DNA of 64,000 nt from Eudromia elegans (taxonomy: Eukaryota > Chordata > Aves > Tinamiformes > Tinamidae): NCBI GenBank assembly GCA_003342815.1, contig PTEX01000168.1:372001-436000 (forward strand), given 5' to 3'. Position numbers and translations under genes: made by a program. Shown piece after piece: positions 40,407 to 53,700 of the stretch. Within the stretch, counting starts at the first letter, position 1. Each line of letters begins with the position of its first letter. The notes beneath the pieces are model-generated. The model saw only the letters and a list, made by a program, of their open reading frames with translations, was not told the origin of the DNA and ran no database searches.

Positions 40407-41700
40407 GAAAAGAGGAGGAAGGCTGGTCATCTTCAGGAAGTGACTCTGAAATGCATGTCCTGTAAACCCTGTATTTTGGTTCATTAAGTTATTTAAGTTT
40501 AAATTATACTAACAGCCAGTTCTTTTGAAAGTCTGCATGCTGGAAGATGAGTGGTCCAAACAAAATTGTTTGTTATTTGGAAGACAATAAGCTTCTTCTC
40601 TGGTTCTATAGCAGCTACAAATCTGCCTAGTCACTGAAGCCAGTACCCTCCCTGTGCAGTGTACAGTGTGCAGTAATGTCTGTAGACGTGGTACTTGTGT
40701 ATTGCCTTTGCTGATTCTGTTCAGTTAGAGAGAGATGCTTGGCCACTGCAGGCATTGTTCAGTCTTTGCAGCCTGTTAAAACTGGAGTCACCTCGTAGCA
40801 TGAATGAAGCTGCTCCAAACTGTAGCAGGCAGAGAACCTTTGCAGTGCAGAACTAGTGGCAGGATTAATTTACACTATTTCTCTAGATTTTTCCGTTCCT
40901 ACTGCTCACAGAGTCTGCATCACAAGGATGTTGCTTTTAGGGGAATATAAGTGATATTTTGTGACAATTGTGGACATGTTCAAATGGTGGGATTTTGGAT
41001 TACTTCCCCTCTCTTGTGTCCAAATTCTTTCATGGCTAATGTTTGGAGTCTATGACAGAGGCAGGACTTTTGAGGTTCATTATTTTCCCCATGTCCTGCT
41101 GCTATGGTTTCTGCCTAAGAAAACTCAAGGACTCCCATCAGAAGCAATCTGCAATCCACTGCTACTGATCTCTGATGTGGATAAAGGAGGAAGCAGCCTC
41201 TCAGAGCAGTATGTACAGTGACTGCATCTTCAGTCCTAAATTGTCACTCTGACCAGTCCCTTGCAGATATACAGCTAAACCCAGGTCATCTTAATCATTG
41301 AAACTTGAGGCACCTTAAGAGCATTGGTGACATAGCTGAGAGGACTAATTGTTTCCTTCATCTAACATGATTGTTCTTTAAATGTTGAGATCATTAAAAG
41401 GTGAGTATTTTAAAATTTGAGGAATAATGGAGCTTATCCTGAAAAGACTTGAAAGAAATTGTATTGATTTCTGCACCATTTCGCATGCAGAAACTACTTG
41501 TACAGGTAAAGATTTGTTTGACTGGGTCTTCCTTATTGGATAGCTATATTTTATTGCTGTAATTATATTCAGTTACTTATCTAATAGTCATGCTCCTATA
41601 GAGAAATTAATATAATTAAGGTTATTTTTAGCAAGAATGAAATAGTGGATAAATTAAATTGAAATTTGACCAAGCTCTACTTACTTACTTACTTACTTAC

Positions 41701-41731
<31 letters not shown>

Positions 41732-44700
41732 TTCATTTATTTCCTAGTGTCTGAATTACAGGAAGAAGGAATAAATGCCATTAACTTACCTCTCAGTCCA
41801 ATTCCATTCGAACTAGACCCTGAGGACACCATGCTAGGTAATTCATAACAATTTTACGTCTTTGAATAAAGGCTTTATATAAAATAAAGTGTTATAGCTG
41901 TAATAATATCTAATATCTGTCCTTTAAACCTTCCAGAAGAAAATGAAGTCCGAACAATGGTTGATCCAAATTCCAGAAATGACCCAAAATTACAAGAACT
42001 AATGAAGGTAATAAAAAGTATGTAAAAACTTCCAAGAAAGTGAAACTTTTTAATGGAATCCTTGCCTGTTTCGTTGAGCACTACAAAGCATTTAAACATT
42101 AATTAAATGCAACCACATATTGAGTAAATTGTACTAAAATGGGCACGTCATTTTTTTGCTCTATTTTTAGATAATGTACATAAAGACGAATGATTTGGAT
42201 TGAAATACAGAGTCCTGATTCTTAATGCCATCCCATCCCCAGTCTTAATTCACAACAGCTTACCTCTTTTTGATTCTTGGTTTTGGGACTTGTGCAAGAA
42301 CTTTCATTAAAAATAATGTCAGTGTATTTGACCTCACAATAAAATATTAATATACTACTGAACTAAAAGTAGAAATTTCATTTAAGAAAGTACTGCATCA
42401 ATATTGTATTTGTCTAGACTCATGTTGCATTCACCCAGCTACCTTAGAAAAGTTGAAATGGTGTCTCAGTGCATNAGACAAAACTGTTGGTATAAACAGC
42501 ACATATTTCTTATCTCCTTATAAACCTAAATTCTTACTAATTTCATCTGATGACATTTCAGACTGCTTATGTTTTGAGTCATTGCAGCTTTGGTATTCTT
42601 TTTGCTACGTATCTTCATTGTTTTACAAAATGACATGTGTTTTAAATTGCAAATGAATAGTGTATAATCCTGCCAAATTTGTTTCCCATATAGGTATTAA
42701 TTGACTGGATTAATGATGTGTTGGTAGGAGAGAGGATTATTGTGAAAGATTTGGCTGAAGACTTGTATGACGGACAAGTATTGCAGAAATTATTTGGTAA
42801 GGAAAATTATATATGCATGCTATTTGGGTACTTTTTCAGTAAGTGGATCACTTATTCCTACTTAGTGGTATAAATGTAAGATGATACCAGGACTCCTAAG
42901 TGATATAAAAATAGCAGCGTATTATGAGACTCTTGAGCAATAAACTGCATGCTGCAGCACAAAGGAAGCATAATCCTCATAGCTACAGTGCAATGTGTGG
43001 TGCTCTCTAGTTGATGAGAACAGCGTAAAGCCTACCTGTGGTGCTAGGGAAAGAGGATTCTGGTCTTGGCAGCAGAATCCACTCCAATTATATTTATATT
43101 CTGCATATGTGCTATACAAGCATAACTGTGTTATAAGTGGAAAATAAGTTTGGAAGTAAGGATATTTTAAGTATGATGGTGAATGTTTTTAATCTGTGCT
43201 GGTTCCATACTATTTAATTCCATGCCAGTATATTCACACCTTGAAATTCCTCTGGAAGGTTGGAATTATTTTTTAATTTGATGTCTGCCCATTAATGTTA
43301 CTTAGATAGTGATGCCTAGTGGACTGCAAACTGAGCTTCAGCTGAGAAAGAGATAGTAAAAAGAAGCTGTTACTTTAGAGCTGGCATGTGATTTTTAGCT
43401 GTTGGCCTGGAAGCCACTTTTTTAGTTATTACAACACACAAAGTGTCNAGTATATTTTTTTTCAGTGTCTTAAATCTTGAAACATCATGTGAGTGCTTCC
43501 AATAAAGGCTATATAGATTGTTTCCTTCTATGAATGGCTGTGCTGTTGAATACATACATTGCAGTAGAATGGATATGGCCCAGACTGGGCAATTTGATTC
43601 TCATGGGCAGACCTCCAGTGACTTCACATAAAGCTGAAAAAGAAACTCTAAGAGACAGTAGTCTTTTAGGTAGCATTCATAGGCTAGTAGCTCAGTCTCG
43701 CTATGTTTGGGAAGATATTCAACTGATCTGAGAACAAGATCAACTCTTGCAAAGCTTAATAATATATTCTTTTGTAGGAACACATTCATAGGAGACAGTA
43801 TTTTATTTCTGTGTTGTTATCATGGATGCTTTACTGCTAAATTTTCTTCACTTACTGTTAATGATTGTGAGATTCCTGACAGTTGCACAAAAGCTTTAGC
43901 AACCATTGGCTTTCTAGATATTAATAATGAAGTTTGTTTATCTTTTGAATCACATCTCTATTAAATCCATGGAGCAGAGTGCTGCTACTCTAGAGTTAGA
44001 ACAAACATCACTTACTTTTACTTGCTTTTAATTTTCCAGGTTGGTTACCCATTTTCATCTTGCACATCTTAATCTGTCTTCAGTTAACTGAAATGTTCTT
44101 CGTGCTCACACATTTCCTTTTGAATGATATGTCTAAACCAGTAAAGTTTAACGGGTGGACACAGTTCATACCAGACTTTTATTGATTTTGTTTAAATATG
44201 GTTCAAACAAGCTAAGTCACATAAGCCCAGCAATCTATATCCATTGTTAATAAACTAGTTCATAAAATGTTTTAAAATCCATTGTAAATTTTGAGTGTAG
44301 ACAAGGCCTATTGTTCAACAGAAAAACATATTGTTTTAGTTGCTTTTAAGCCTCCAAATATACTTGTTTTCATTTAGGATGCATCTTTCACCTATGTAAA
44401 TGTGGTATCACTTTGCTTCTATCACAAATGGACTGTGTAATATCTGTAAATCTCTGGAGACTGAGAGAGAAGCTGTAATAGTGGAAGTGGTGAAACAAGT
44501 CTTTTTCAGCCAGCTAATTTAGAGAATTCACTTCATCCAGTGGTAATAGAAGTAAAGATACTTACCTTCTAGTTTGGTATTTCCTAAAGGGAGTTGCAAT
44601 AGGTCTTTACTGGTTGGTACTGTGGCTTTCATTAATACTTTGCTTTTCCCCTGGCAATAAGAAAATAAATGGAAAATGTGGACTCTATCTTTAGGGGAAG

Positions 44701-47700
44701 TGCAGAAGAAAGTGGGTCTGGAAGGAAAAGCTGAGAGAACCAGCTATTTTAAAACTAAAATGTCTGCTGTCTCCTGAATGTATGTCTGTGTGCATGGAAT
44801 GTCTTTGTGTTTCTCATGCAGTTAACTGGCTGCTTTTTTTCTTCTATTATCACTCAGAGAAACTTGAAAGCGAGAAGCTGAATGTTGCAGAAGTTACTCA
44901 GTCTGAAATTGCTCAGAAACAGAAGCTACAGACAGTTCTTGAAAAGATCAATGAAACCCTTAAACTCCCACCAAGAAGCATCAAGTGGAATGTTGACTGT
45001 AGGTTGCATGTTTCAAATGCTGCTCTCATTTGCTAACAGCTAAGAGGTCATAGGTACTTTCTGGAATTCTTGAATATCTGGTGCTAAGGGTAGACTGAAA
45101 CCTGGTATTTATGGTAGAAGATTCTCTACAGTAAAGGGAGGTAAAAGAAATGTGAGAACAGATGTTACATAATCTACTATCTCTACAACTGTGCAACCTC
45201 CAGTTTGAATAAATCGATGCCTTTTTAGGAACTATCAAAATCCAGTATTTTTGTTCTTAAGTCTGTGTGCATAACAGATGGAGTTTTCTATTAGTAAATT
45301 GTTTCACTGAATGGAGAAAGCACCTGCATGAATGTAAAAAGTAGGCTGAAGGAAGAGTCCAGAGGCTCCTCTTTGGTATAAAACATGGAGCTTACATATG
45401 AANGGTGTTTCTGATTACTGAGTATAAAAACTGAATCACTAATTTTGCTTACAAAAGTCTCATCAAGGTCAGGACTTCAACCATCCTGGCTTATTGTATT
45501 AACAATGAATATAGTAATGGCTACATAGAAGGGCCAGCAGGAGCATGGCAGGAGTTATCTTAGTGGAAACATGTTGCAGGCAGTAGATTGTCAACCCTTT
45601 TAGAATGTTAGCCTTTTCAGTCTGTTTCAGAATCACTTACATTGGTGAATATTTCAACCAGAATGTAACATTTATTCCCTGTCTTGTCTACCTGTCTTGA
45701 CCTGGGCTATTTTGCATCAGATGTGCCATTCACAACAAATCTGTGACAAGGAGAGAAATAGCTCCAGTGTGGAAGAGTGAACTTTAGGCATGGCTGACTC
45801 ATGTGGTCCCANTGAGCTTCCTGTTCTCTTCTCTCTCCCCAGTCATCTTCCATTTTTTTCCATTCTCTGTTATGCAGCCAGATGTGGGGTGTTTGAAGGG
45901 GCCTGATAATTTAACTTCTAGTTTAAATTTAATGTTTTACATGTGCTCGAAAACTAAAATTTAGCTAAAGCTAAAGAAAGAGACAGCAGCAGCTGCAGCC
46001 ATCTGTAGTACATATCAATGCAAGGCAGACAGACTTCTTTGTAGTGTTCTGTTAAAGCACATCCTCCTTGACCCCTGGTTCCCCAGCAAAACTTGCAAGC
46101 AGTGCTGCATTTTATGGGTATAGGTAGGTAAAGAAATCTCCACTGCGTAGTTGAGACTTGGACTAGAAAAATAAAGGAAAATAATATTTTAGTAAATATG
46201 TTGTTGCTCTACCAGTGATAGTGGATAGAAACAGGAGGAGGAAAAGAAGTGCTAAAAATCAGAAATAAGATTCACTTTTATGCTGGTGGTTTGATATTTG
46301 ATTAAGGATTTCCCACAGAATGGTTTTTGATATCTTATAAGTCATATTAGTGTTAAATACCCATATGAATCCATCTCTGAAAAAGCCTCAGTAACAAGAA
46401 CTATAACAACTTGATGAGGAATGTTTGAGTCATTGCATTTAGTAAGTTATTGCTTAAGGCTTCTGCCAAAATAGGCTCGTTTATCATCCTGCAGACATTG
46501 TGACACTTAAAAATGAATAAGTGCATGTTATGAATACAAAAATATCTTTCTGATAGTCCATAAATCCTTATTGAAATAAAGGGAATAAAGGAACAGCAAG
46601 GAGACTGCACAGATTTCAAGCTGCCGTACGTGAAATCTGGCTTTTGCATTAGGTTTAGATTTCCATCTACACAAACCTAAGGCATCCAGACATGTTGCAA
46701 AACCTAACTTTGTGATACTGACACCTATTATTTAATGAGCTGCATTCACTTGAGCTACTGAGCCAGAGGAGATACATACAAGAGAGGTGGCTAAAAATGC
46801 CCTGTCTTCAGATAGCACTATAACCCCTGTATCTTGAAAAGCAAAAATATTTTCTCTAGTTAGTTAACATTTTGTAACTTGTGCTTTTGCTATCTGTTTC
46901 AGCTGTTCATGCTAAAAGTCTTGTGGCAATACTTCATCTTCTGGTTGCACTATCACAGTATTTTCGAGCTCCAATCAGGCTCCCAGATCATGTGTCCATT
47001 CAGGTTGTTGTTGTGCAGGTAAGAAAGGTGTTAAACAGCTCCTAGCAGAATTTATGTTTGCTCATGCATATGTCTGTATATTTTTGGCTCACAAGTAACA
47101 CACACGTNTGCTTCAACCTGAAAAAGGCAGAAGTGCTTTCCTAGTTTGAGCTGTGGCTCAAAATATCCTACTTTGATAACAAAGTGGGCAGATTAGCATT
47201 AAAAATATATGAAGCATATTGTTATATGAAGCATTGTTGTTATTGTAATGCATTTATTTAACAGCCAGTATGATCTCTAGAATTATTATTTTTGACAGTC
47301 TTCTCACTTGTGCAGAGAGTCAAATCATCCTTGGCACTGTGTGATGAATTATCACTGCTTATTAAGTTCGGATTCATGTTAGGTGACTAAATGTTCTTTC
47401 AGCCTTATGCATGCTAATTTAGATTACAGTGTTGACTTTCTCATAAGCCTGCAAAAAAAATTCTTATTTTTCCAGTGTCCTTTTTAGGGTCTCGTCCATC
47501 TAAACTGTTCATGTTATTCTGTTTGTTATTTTTTTGCAGTTTGATTTGTTTGCTTTATCTTGTTTGTCCTCCTCCCGTTTAGTTTGTTTTTTTTTTTTCT
47601 CCCCAACGAACTCTGACTTCATTTTTCACACTGTAACTAACTCTGCTTTTATTTTTCACACTGCAGTTCCCTTTATTTTCTTGTCTATTTTTGTCTTTTA

Positions 47701-50700
47701 ATCAAAGTAGCCTTGAAGTGTCTGGTGCTAAGAACTATTACTCAGGTTGTACATAATTGAAAATCTGTTAGACAGATCTTAGAAACTAACCACTGCTTTC
47801 CAGTGTTCATATCAGACAAGTTTGGGAATTAGGTAATTTGCTGTGGGAGAAATTTGNAAGAGAGTCTCAGTTTCCTAGATTCTTCTCCAAAGCCTGATAT
47901 CCAATTCTTTGACTCTCAAATTCCCCTTTTTCCACACAAGATAGAGGTGAAAAATCTATACTTAACTTGTCTAGGGCTTCATGCAAATATTATTTCCAAG
48001 CAATTTCATTTGGTTAATAGAAATATATTAATCACACTCATTTTTTCCTCAAAATTCTACCAAAATCAGCCTAAAAAGATAAGACTGCAGCAGTCAGGGC
48101 ATTTTTGGGGAAAAAAGGAAGGGAGGGAGGGAGGAAGGAAGGAAGGCAGGAAGAACTAAACAGAAAGAGGAGGAATACATACATTAAAAATCAATCACAT
48201 CTTGCATTCTGCTGTCTCTCCCTATGTCCAGACAAAACTCCCACTGAAGTCCATGGACATAATTCTCATTTAGTAGGCTAATGTAGTTCAACATCAAATC
48301 CACTGAAGTCAGTAAAGATAAACCATTTTAAAAACAATAAGTAGTGGGAGAATCTNGCTCACTGTTTTGCCTCTTAGCTACACAGCTGTAGCTCAGGCAC
48401 CAGTATAGTGCAGAGAAGGTGGTTGCACCAGAAGATCTTCTGCAAATAATGTTGCAGAAGATTTTGCCCTGCAGACCCAGATCCTTTCTGAAAGCAAATC
48501 AGTGGAACTCCACAGCTATGCTGATTCCCATTAACTGAGAGTGGGGGCCAATATTCTTACTGTAATTGTGTTTGAGACTTTTTTAAAATTTTTATTTTAT
48601 AGAGTTGTGTTTTTTTCTAAAAAAACCCCTGTCTTTGATATCCTGTGGGGCTGTTTGTATATTATTCATCGTATACTCTTTGAACGCAATGAAAGTTTTA
48701 ATCAGCAATCAGCAGAACCAAAAGCCTAATTTACTGTTTAAGCTTGCAAGGCTGGTGTTTCAAATCCTGCCTGATAGCATCTGTACAGTAAGACCATGCC
48801 CAGGGACGCTCAGTGGACTATGTCGTATCTGGTTTTAAATTCTCCTGAATAGGATTTGCTAAAGAGACAGGAAGTAAGACAGGGAGAGAAAAAATGAATG
48901 TGTGAAATATGGGAAGACTACCCTAATGCATTTCAGAAATGTGTTAGGTTCAGGAATACATGAAATGTGAGAGTTGCCATGTTGGTTGTGTACAGATAGA
49001 GATATCTATAAAACATATGTCATGGCCAACAGGCAACCAACATGATTCTTGTGAAAACTTACGTTACCTTTAGCTGTTTTGTACAAAAGCAGTTAACCAT
49101 GAAAGTCATATGAAGTCTGAGGTACAAACTGAGTTGGGAAGNTTTGAGATACTTGGACCTTTTGTGGTTATTTTGTTATATAATTTTGCTTTCCTTCCAT
49201 GTTGACAGATTGAATAACTTCAAACAAAGCTTGTGCTCTATTTGATAATTTCTACTGAAACCAATGAGTTTTTGTGGAGAGCTGGATCAGGCCATCATTT
49301 TGCCTCTTTTTTTTTTTTTTTTTTTTTGTACTGTGCAAAAACAGTTAAATGTTAATTTGCTTGTGTGCTAATGCTGGGAGTGAAAGCATATAATTCTGGT
49401 GTATTTGCAGAACAACCAGGATGGATTTAGAATATTTTGAGCATTGGGAACAGCCTTTCTTGGGTACACTAACTACTGTAAAGGAAAGCTAGGAAGTTAA
49501 CAAGTGTTTAGCAATATGCAAGGCCTTTAGTAACAGACTTGTAACAAATGTAGAGAAACACCTGGCATACCCCAGCCCAATTGTCATTTCGCTGTAAGGA
49601 AGGTTTGGATAACTCCAGTGCCAGTCTGGAGTGACTCAGATGGTTCCATATGGCTTTCCTATAGGAAGTAAGTTTGATCCTCATATATCTTATTGATGTA
49701 GTATAGAAGTAATAGTTTTAGCCAAAACAAATTGTCAGCCTGTCATATACCTCTAAATCCAGGACTGCATCTGCTCAAGGGGATGTATTATCTTCTTCAA
49801 GACAGGAAAATACAGCAGCCCAGTTCATGTGCCTCATTGTTCTCTCACTGTTCTCTTTTCCATGTAGAAGGCAAGTCTAAGACCAGTATAAATATATTTT
49901 TTTCATTTTCTTATATGACAAGGAATGAAGAATCTTGAATAATTGTCTACTGTCTAGACTTTACATGCAGTCATCAGCATTTGCCTTACTTTCCTGTCTG
50001 TATTGCAAAATTTCACTAATCCCAGTGAACAGAATTAACAGAGAGAACACACAGAGAGTCATAACATACGTGCAGAATGCACACCACCAGCAGATGACTG
50101 ACTGTGGTCTGAATGCTGGAAGCAGATGCTCCTGCTTTTTCCTTATCCAGCTGACTCAAATGGTGACCATTTGAGTTGGCTGCTGCCATTTTGTGTGCTG
50201 CTTCTAGACACAGGCTGGTAACCTTCACATACAAGAGGCTTCTTGTATCAAGAGGGCATTGGTGTCAATGGATATATAACCAGCAAAGGGCTGGAGTCTG
50301 GATCAGGATGTGAATGGATTATTTTCCTTTTTTTTTGTTTTCCTTCACAGTGAGTTTAGTCTTCTATGTGGAGAGAAGTTAAAAAACAAAATGGCTGAGG
50401 CAGAAAACGATGTGCATGAATACGACAGAAAGAACAACTAACTGGGGGTGGGAGGAGGGTGGATTTGCCAAACATGAAGCCTTGGCACCATCAGCCTTGT
50501 TGTTCATTGAAATGTAAGGCTTAATTCAACTCACCAAGACATACCTCTACTAAAATACTTACATATGTGCTTAGGTGTTTCAAATGGGTTGCTGAAATGG
50601 GCCCTTTGAAAGTCAAATCAGTCAAGAACAATGGAAAGAAATACTTCCTTGTACAGGTGGAGTTTCATGTTTCTTGTTATTATACAGNAGAGCTTTCTGA

Positions 50701-53700
50701 AATGTTTGTAAGGTGAAAAAGTGTATAGGTTTGAAAATCTTGCTTTTCAGGTTTCTTAACAGGTTAAATGTGTAGATCACAAATTTTACCATGCTCAAAA
50801 TGTTGAACTTTACTGAGAAAAATGTCACTTTTTATTTTTTCCAGAAACGAGAAGGAATCCTCCAGTCTCGACAAATCCAGGAGGAAATAACTGGTAACAC
50901 TGAGTATGTCAACACCACTCTTGCCAGCAGTGTAGTAATTGAACACAGATGCATCTCAGAAATTCAACCATTTGCTGATATTTAGATGTTGGTATTGGGG
51001 TTCCAGGGAAGATGATGCATCAGTCAGTGATTATATTTTAGCCTTTGCAAGAGCTACAAACATGCTTCTAAAAATAAAAACGAGTTGGGAAATGCAGAGC
51101 TGAGAAACTAAAACTAGGAGACCAGAAGGATAAATGAGAAGATATGAAAAGCATAGAAAATTTCTACGTGTAAAGAAATTTATTTTGCAATATTTCAAGT
51201 AACATAAACACNATATTGTATTCAAAAGTCCTTTAAGCAAACCAGAACAATGTGCCTTTTTCTTTTATTTTGAAATTTGTTTGATAACAACTAGATTATT
51301 TCAGACAAAAATATAATACAATTAATATTTTGTTAACTGTTTGCATTTTGGAGATGGAAAGTGACAGTAGTAAGCCTTGTACATACCGTCTTACTGGGCA
51401 ATTTATAAAGGAAAAGTTATTTCAAAGCCAACAGAAAGCAGAAGTGGAATATTCTAGTTCTTAATGGAATGGAGAGAGTTCAGACAATTGACTTACTAAT
51501 CTTTACAGATTTACTTATATGTAACATTCATATGAGATATCAAGAGGAGCANAGCACTGCAGTTTTTCAGAGATTAGTCCAAGCATTGTTTTGACTGGAT
51601 TTGTTTTGCAATTGGTATGGAAACTGCAGATGAAAAAAAGTTTTCATNAAACAAACATAAAAAACCCTTTCTCCACAGTCAAGGTGTGTTGATTTGATTC
51701 AACAGCAGGAAATCTGAGATCTGATCTCACCATGAGACTTCAGTGAAGCCAAGTGATATTATGCTGACTGAGTGGAGACTAATTCAGATTCTCAGTTAGA
51801 ACAACTTGATGAATGTTCTCTTAATTCCATGGGTCTACTCCGGTTTTCACCAAGCTAAAGATCTGGCCACATATGCTGTTTTCTTTAGTAGCACAGTATA
51901 TGTAAGTGAATTATATATAACTCTTTTTCCTTTTTCTTTTTCTTTCTTTTTTTTTTTTTTTTTTTTTTNCCGTAGGGCATTATCAGGAAGGCATGGTAAG
52001 TTCATTTGCTTATTATCTTTTTCTTCAGGCCGTAAAAGTATACATTAGTTCTTGTCTAGCTGGACACTTTGATCACACTGCAAGGAAGAAGAAGATTTTT
52101 GTTTTCCCTGGCATATGTGTAAATACAGTGTGTATGTTTATATTAAAAAATGTAAAAGTATACACACACACATCTACAGCAGACTCTAATGCTACTTAAC
52201 AAAAGGAGAAAAGCATCAAATCAGTCTTGCCATTCTTGGCAAAGACTCGTTGCCATTCTTGCATACATTGCCAGCTTACACCGTATTGAATTTGGGTCAT
52301 TTTTAAGCAGTTTCGGTTTCAATGCAAATTCCCATGGCAAGTACAGTTTATTGTCCAATACTGAGTCAGGCTAAATGCCTGACCAACAGAAAAGACTGGC
52401 CTGAGGAGTTTAGGCAGAATCCCACCAAGAATTGAGCATTTGCCAATAATTTCATCGGAATAGTTGTCTTACAGCTTATGAGCAGAGTCTTGCTTTTGTA
52501 ACATGTCCTCTACAAATGTCCTTGAATCCGCTTCGTCAGTTTTAATTGATGAATATGAATGTGGCTTTTTGTGGAGTCNCTCTGTATCACTCGGGAGATT
52601 CTGTAACATTGAGCAATTTCCAAATGGAAATTGCTCTGAAAAGACTTGAGCTTTTTGTTTTTTCTCCAGAAGATGTTACAACTGTAGTAGTCCTACCCCT
52701 GCCAGCTACAGTATAGCTAACCATAAATGCATTCAGCTCATCATTACATGCATACTGTGACCCACAGGGAAATCAATTTTTCTTAGATGTAAATTCATGT
52801 TCTGCAGAAAAATTATTTGATTACTTAGCTGCCTGTATCTGGCTGCTTAAATTTTTATGTACAAAGATATTTGTTATTTTTTTTGAGAAGCAGTTAATAG
52901 TTACTCTGAATCCTACTGTAAAATGATGGTTTCTGCAAGTAACAGAGCATAATAACAGTTTATGGCAAGAGAGAAATGTGCAAAATATATAGTACTTAGA
53001 AAACAGAGAATACACTGAAACCTTTTGCTGACTCTGTCTTCAACAATTGTGGTCTTTCATAAGTGTTTATTATGCAGTCAGACAGCTGCTGCTCAATATA
53101 TTAACGTCTCCAAATGTTTTTTTCAGAACGAGATGCATTTGACACTTTATTTGACCATGCTCCAGACAAGCTCAATGTTGTGAAAAAGGTTGGAAAGTTT
53201 TTATTTATAAATTATGTCATGTGTGCATGTCCATTCTTTGTGTGTGCACATTTATGTGTGTATACATATGTAGTATATGTAGAATACATGTAAAATACAA
53301 TAATAGTTTGCATACATTAAATACAACTGTGCTTCAGGCTGAAAATGAAAATACCTCATTGAGGATTATGATATTAATTTCCGTATGGTTAGCAGCATGA
53401 ACTTAACTTTGGAACACAGAACAAGAATTGTTATTTACATCGTGCTTATATTTCTGCTCTTCATCTAAAAAAAAAAAAAAGTTTTAAAAAATATCACATT
53501 CCAGTTTTAAAAATTGTATTGCGGCCTCTTTGCTTGTGCAGTTTCTTTTCTGACTGGAGTTCATACTGTATGGACTAACCTGTTCTCGTGTTTCAGACTC
53601 TCATCACGTTTGTGAACAAGCATCTCAACAAACTGAATTTGGAGGTCACTGAACTAGAGACCCAGGTAGAGTTTTATATTCTTAAAGGGGAGGAATAGTT

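Larger units (their letters stand above)
7415..41747 (+). other. PARVA intron 1 (34.3 kb)
   Basis: This intron makes up about two thirds of the gene span. Its donor is GTAAAA and its acceptor TTCCTAG. The first 650 bp are CpG-island sequence; the rest is AT-rich DNA with simple repeats, one CR1 3' fragment, MIR-like cores and worn inverted-repeat copies listed separately. I found no convincing exon of another gene on either strand. Slightly GC-rich patches at about 13460-13640, 15640-15830, 26180-26370 and 38500-38940 give longer open frames on both strands, as expected from composition. Long first introns often hold enhancers, but I cannot identify any from sequence alone. Confidence 0.85.
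47019..50844 (+). other. PARVA intron 6
   Basis: This 3.8-kb intron is the largest after intron 1. It holds a 30-bp duplication, a GGAA microsatellite, a T18 run near 49311 and two worn palindromic-repeat copies. No gene was found on either strand. Confidence 0.8.

Noticed and set aside
41666-41740. Open frame reading LLTYLLTYLFIYLFIY before exon 2
   Set aside because: This is the translation of the microsatellite. Real PARVA coding sequence starts at 41748.
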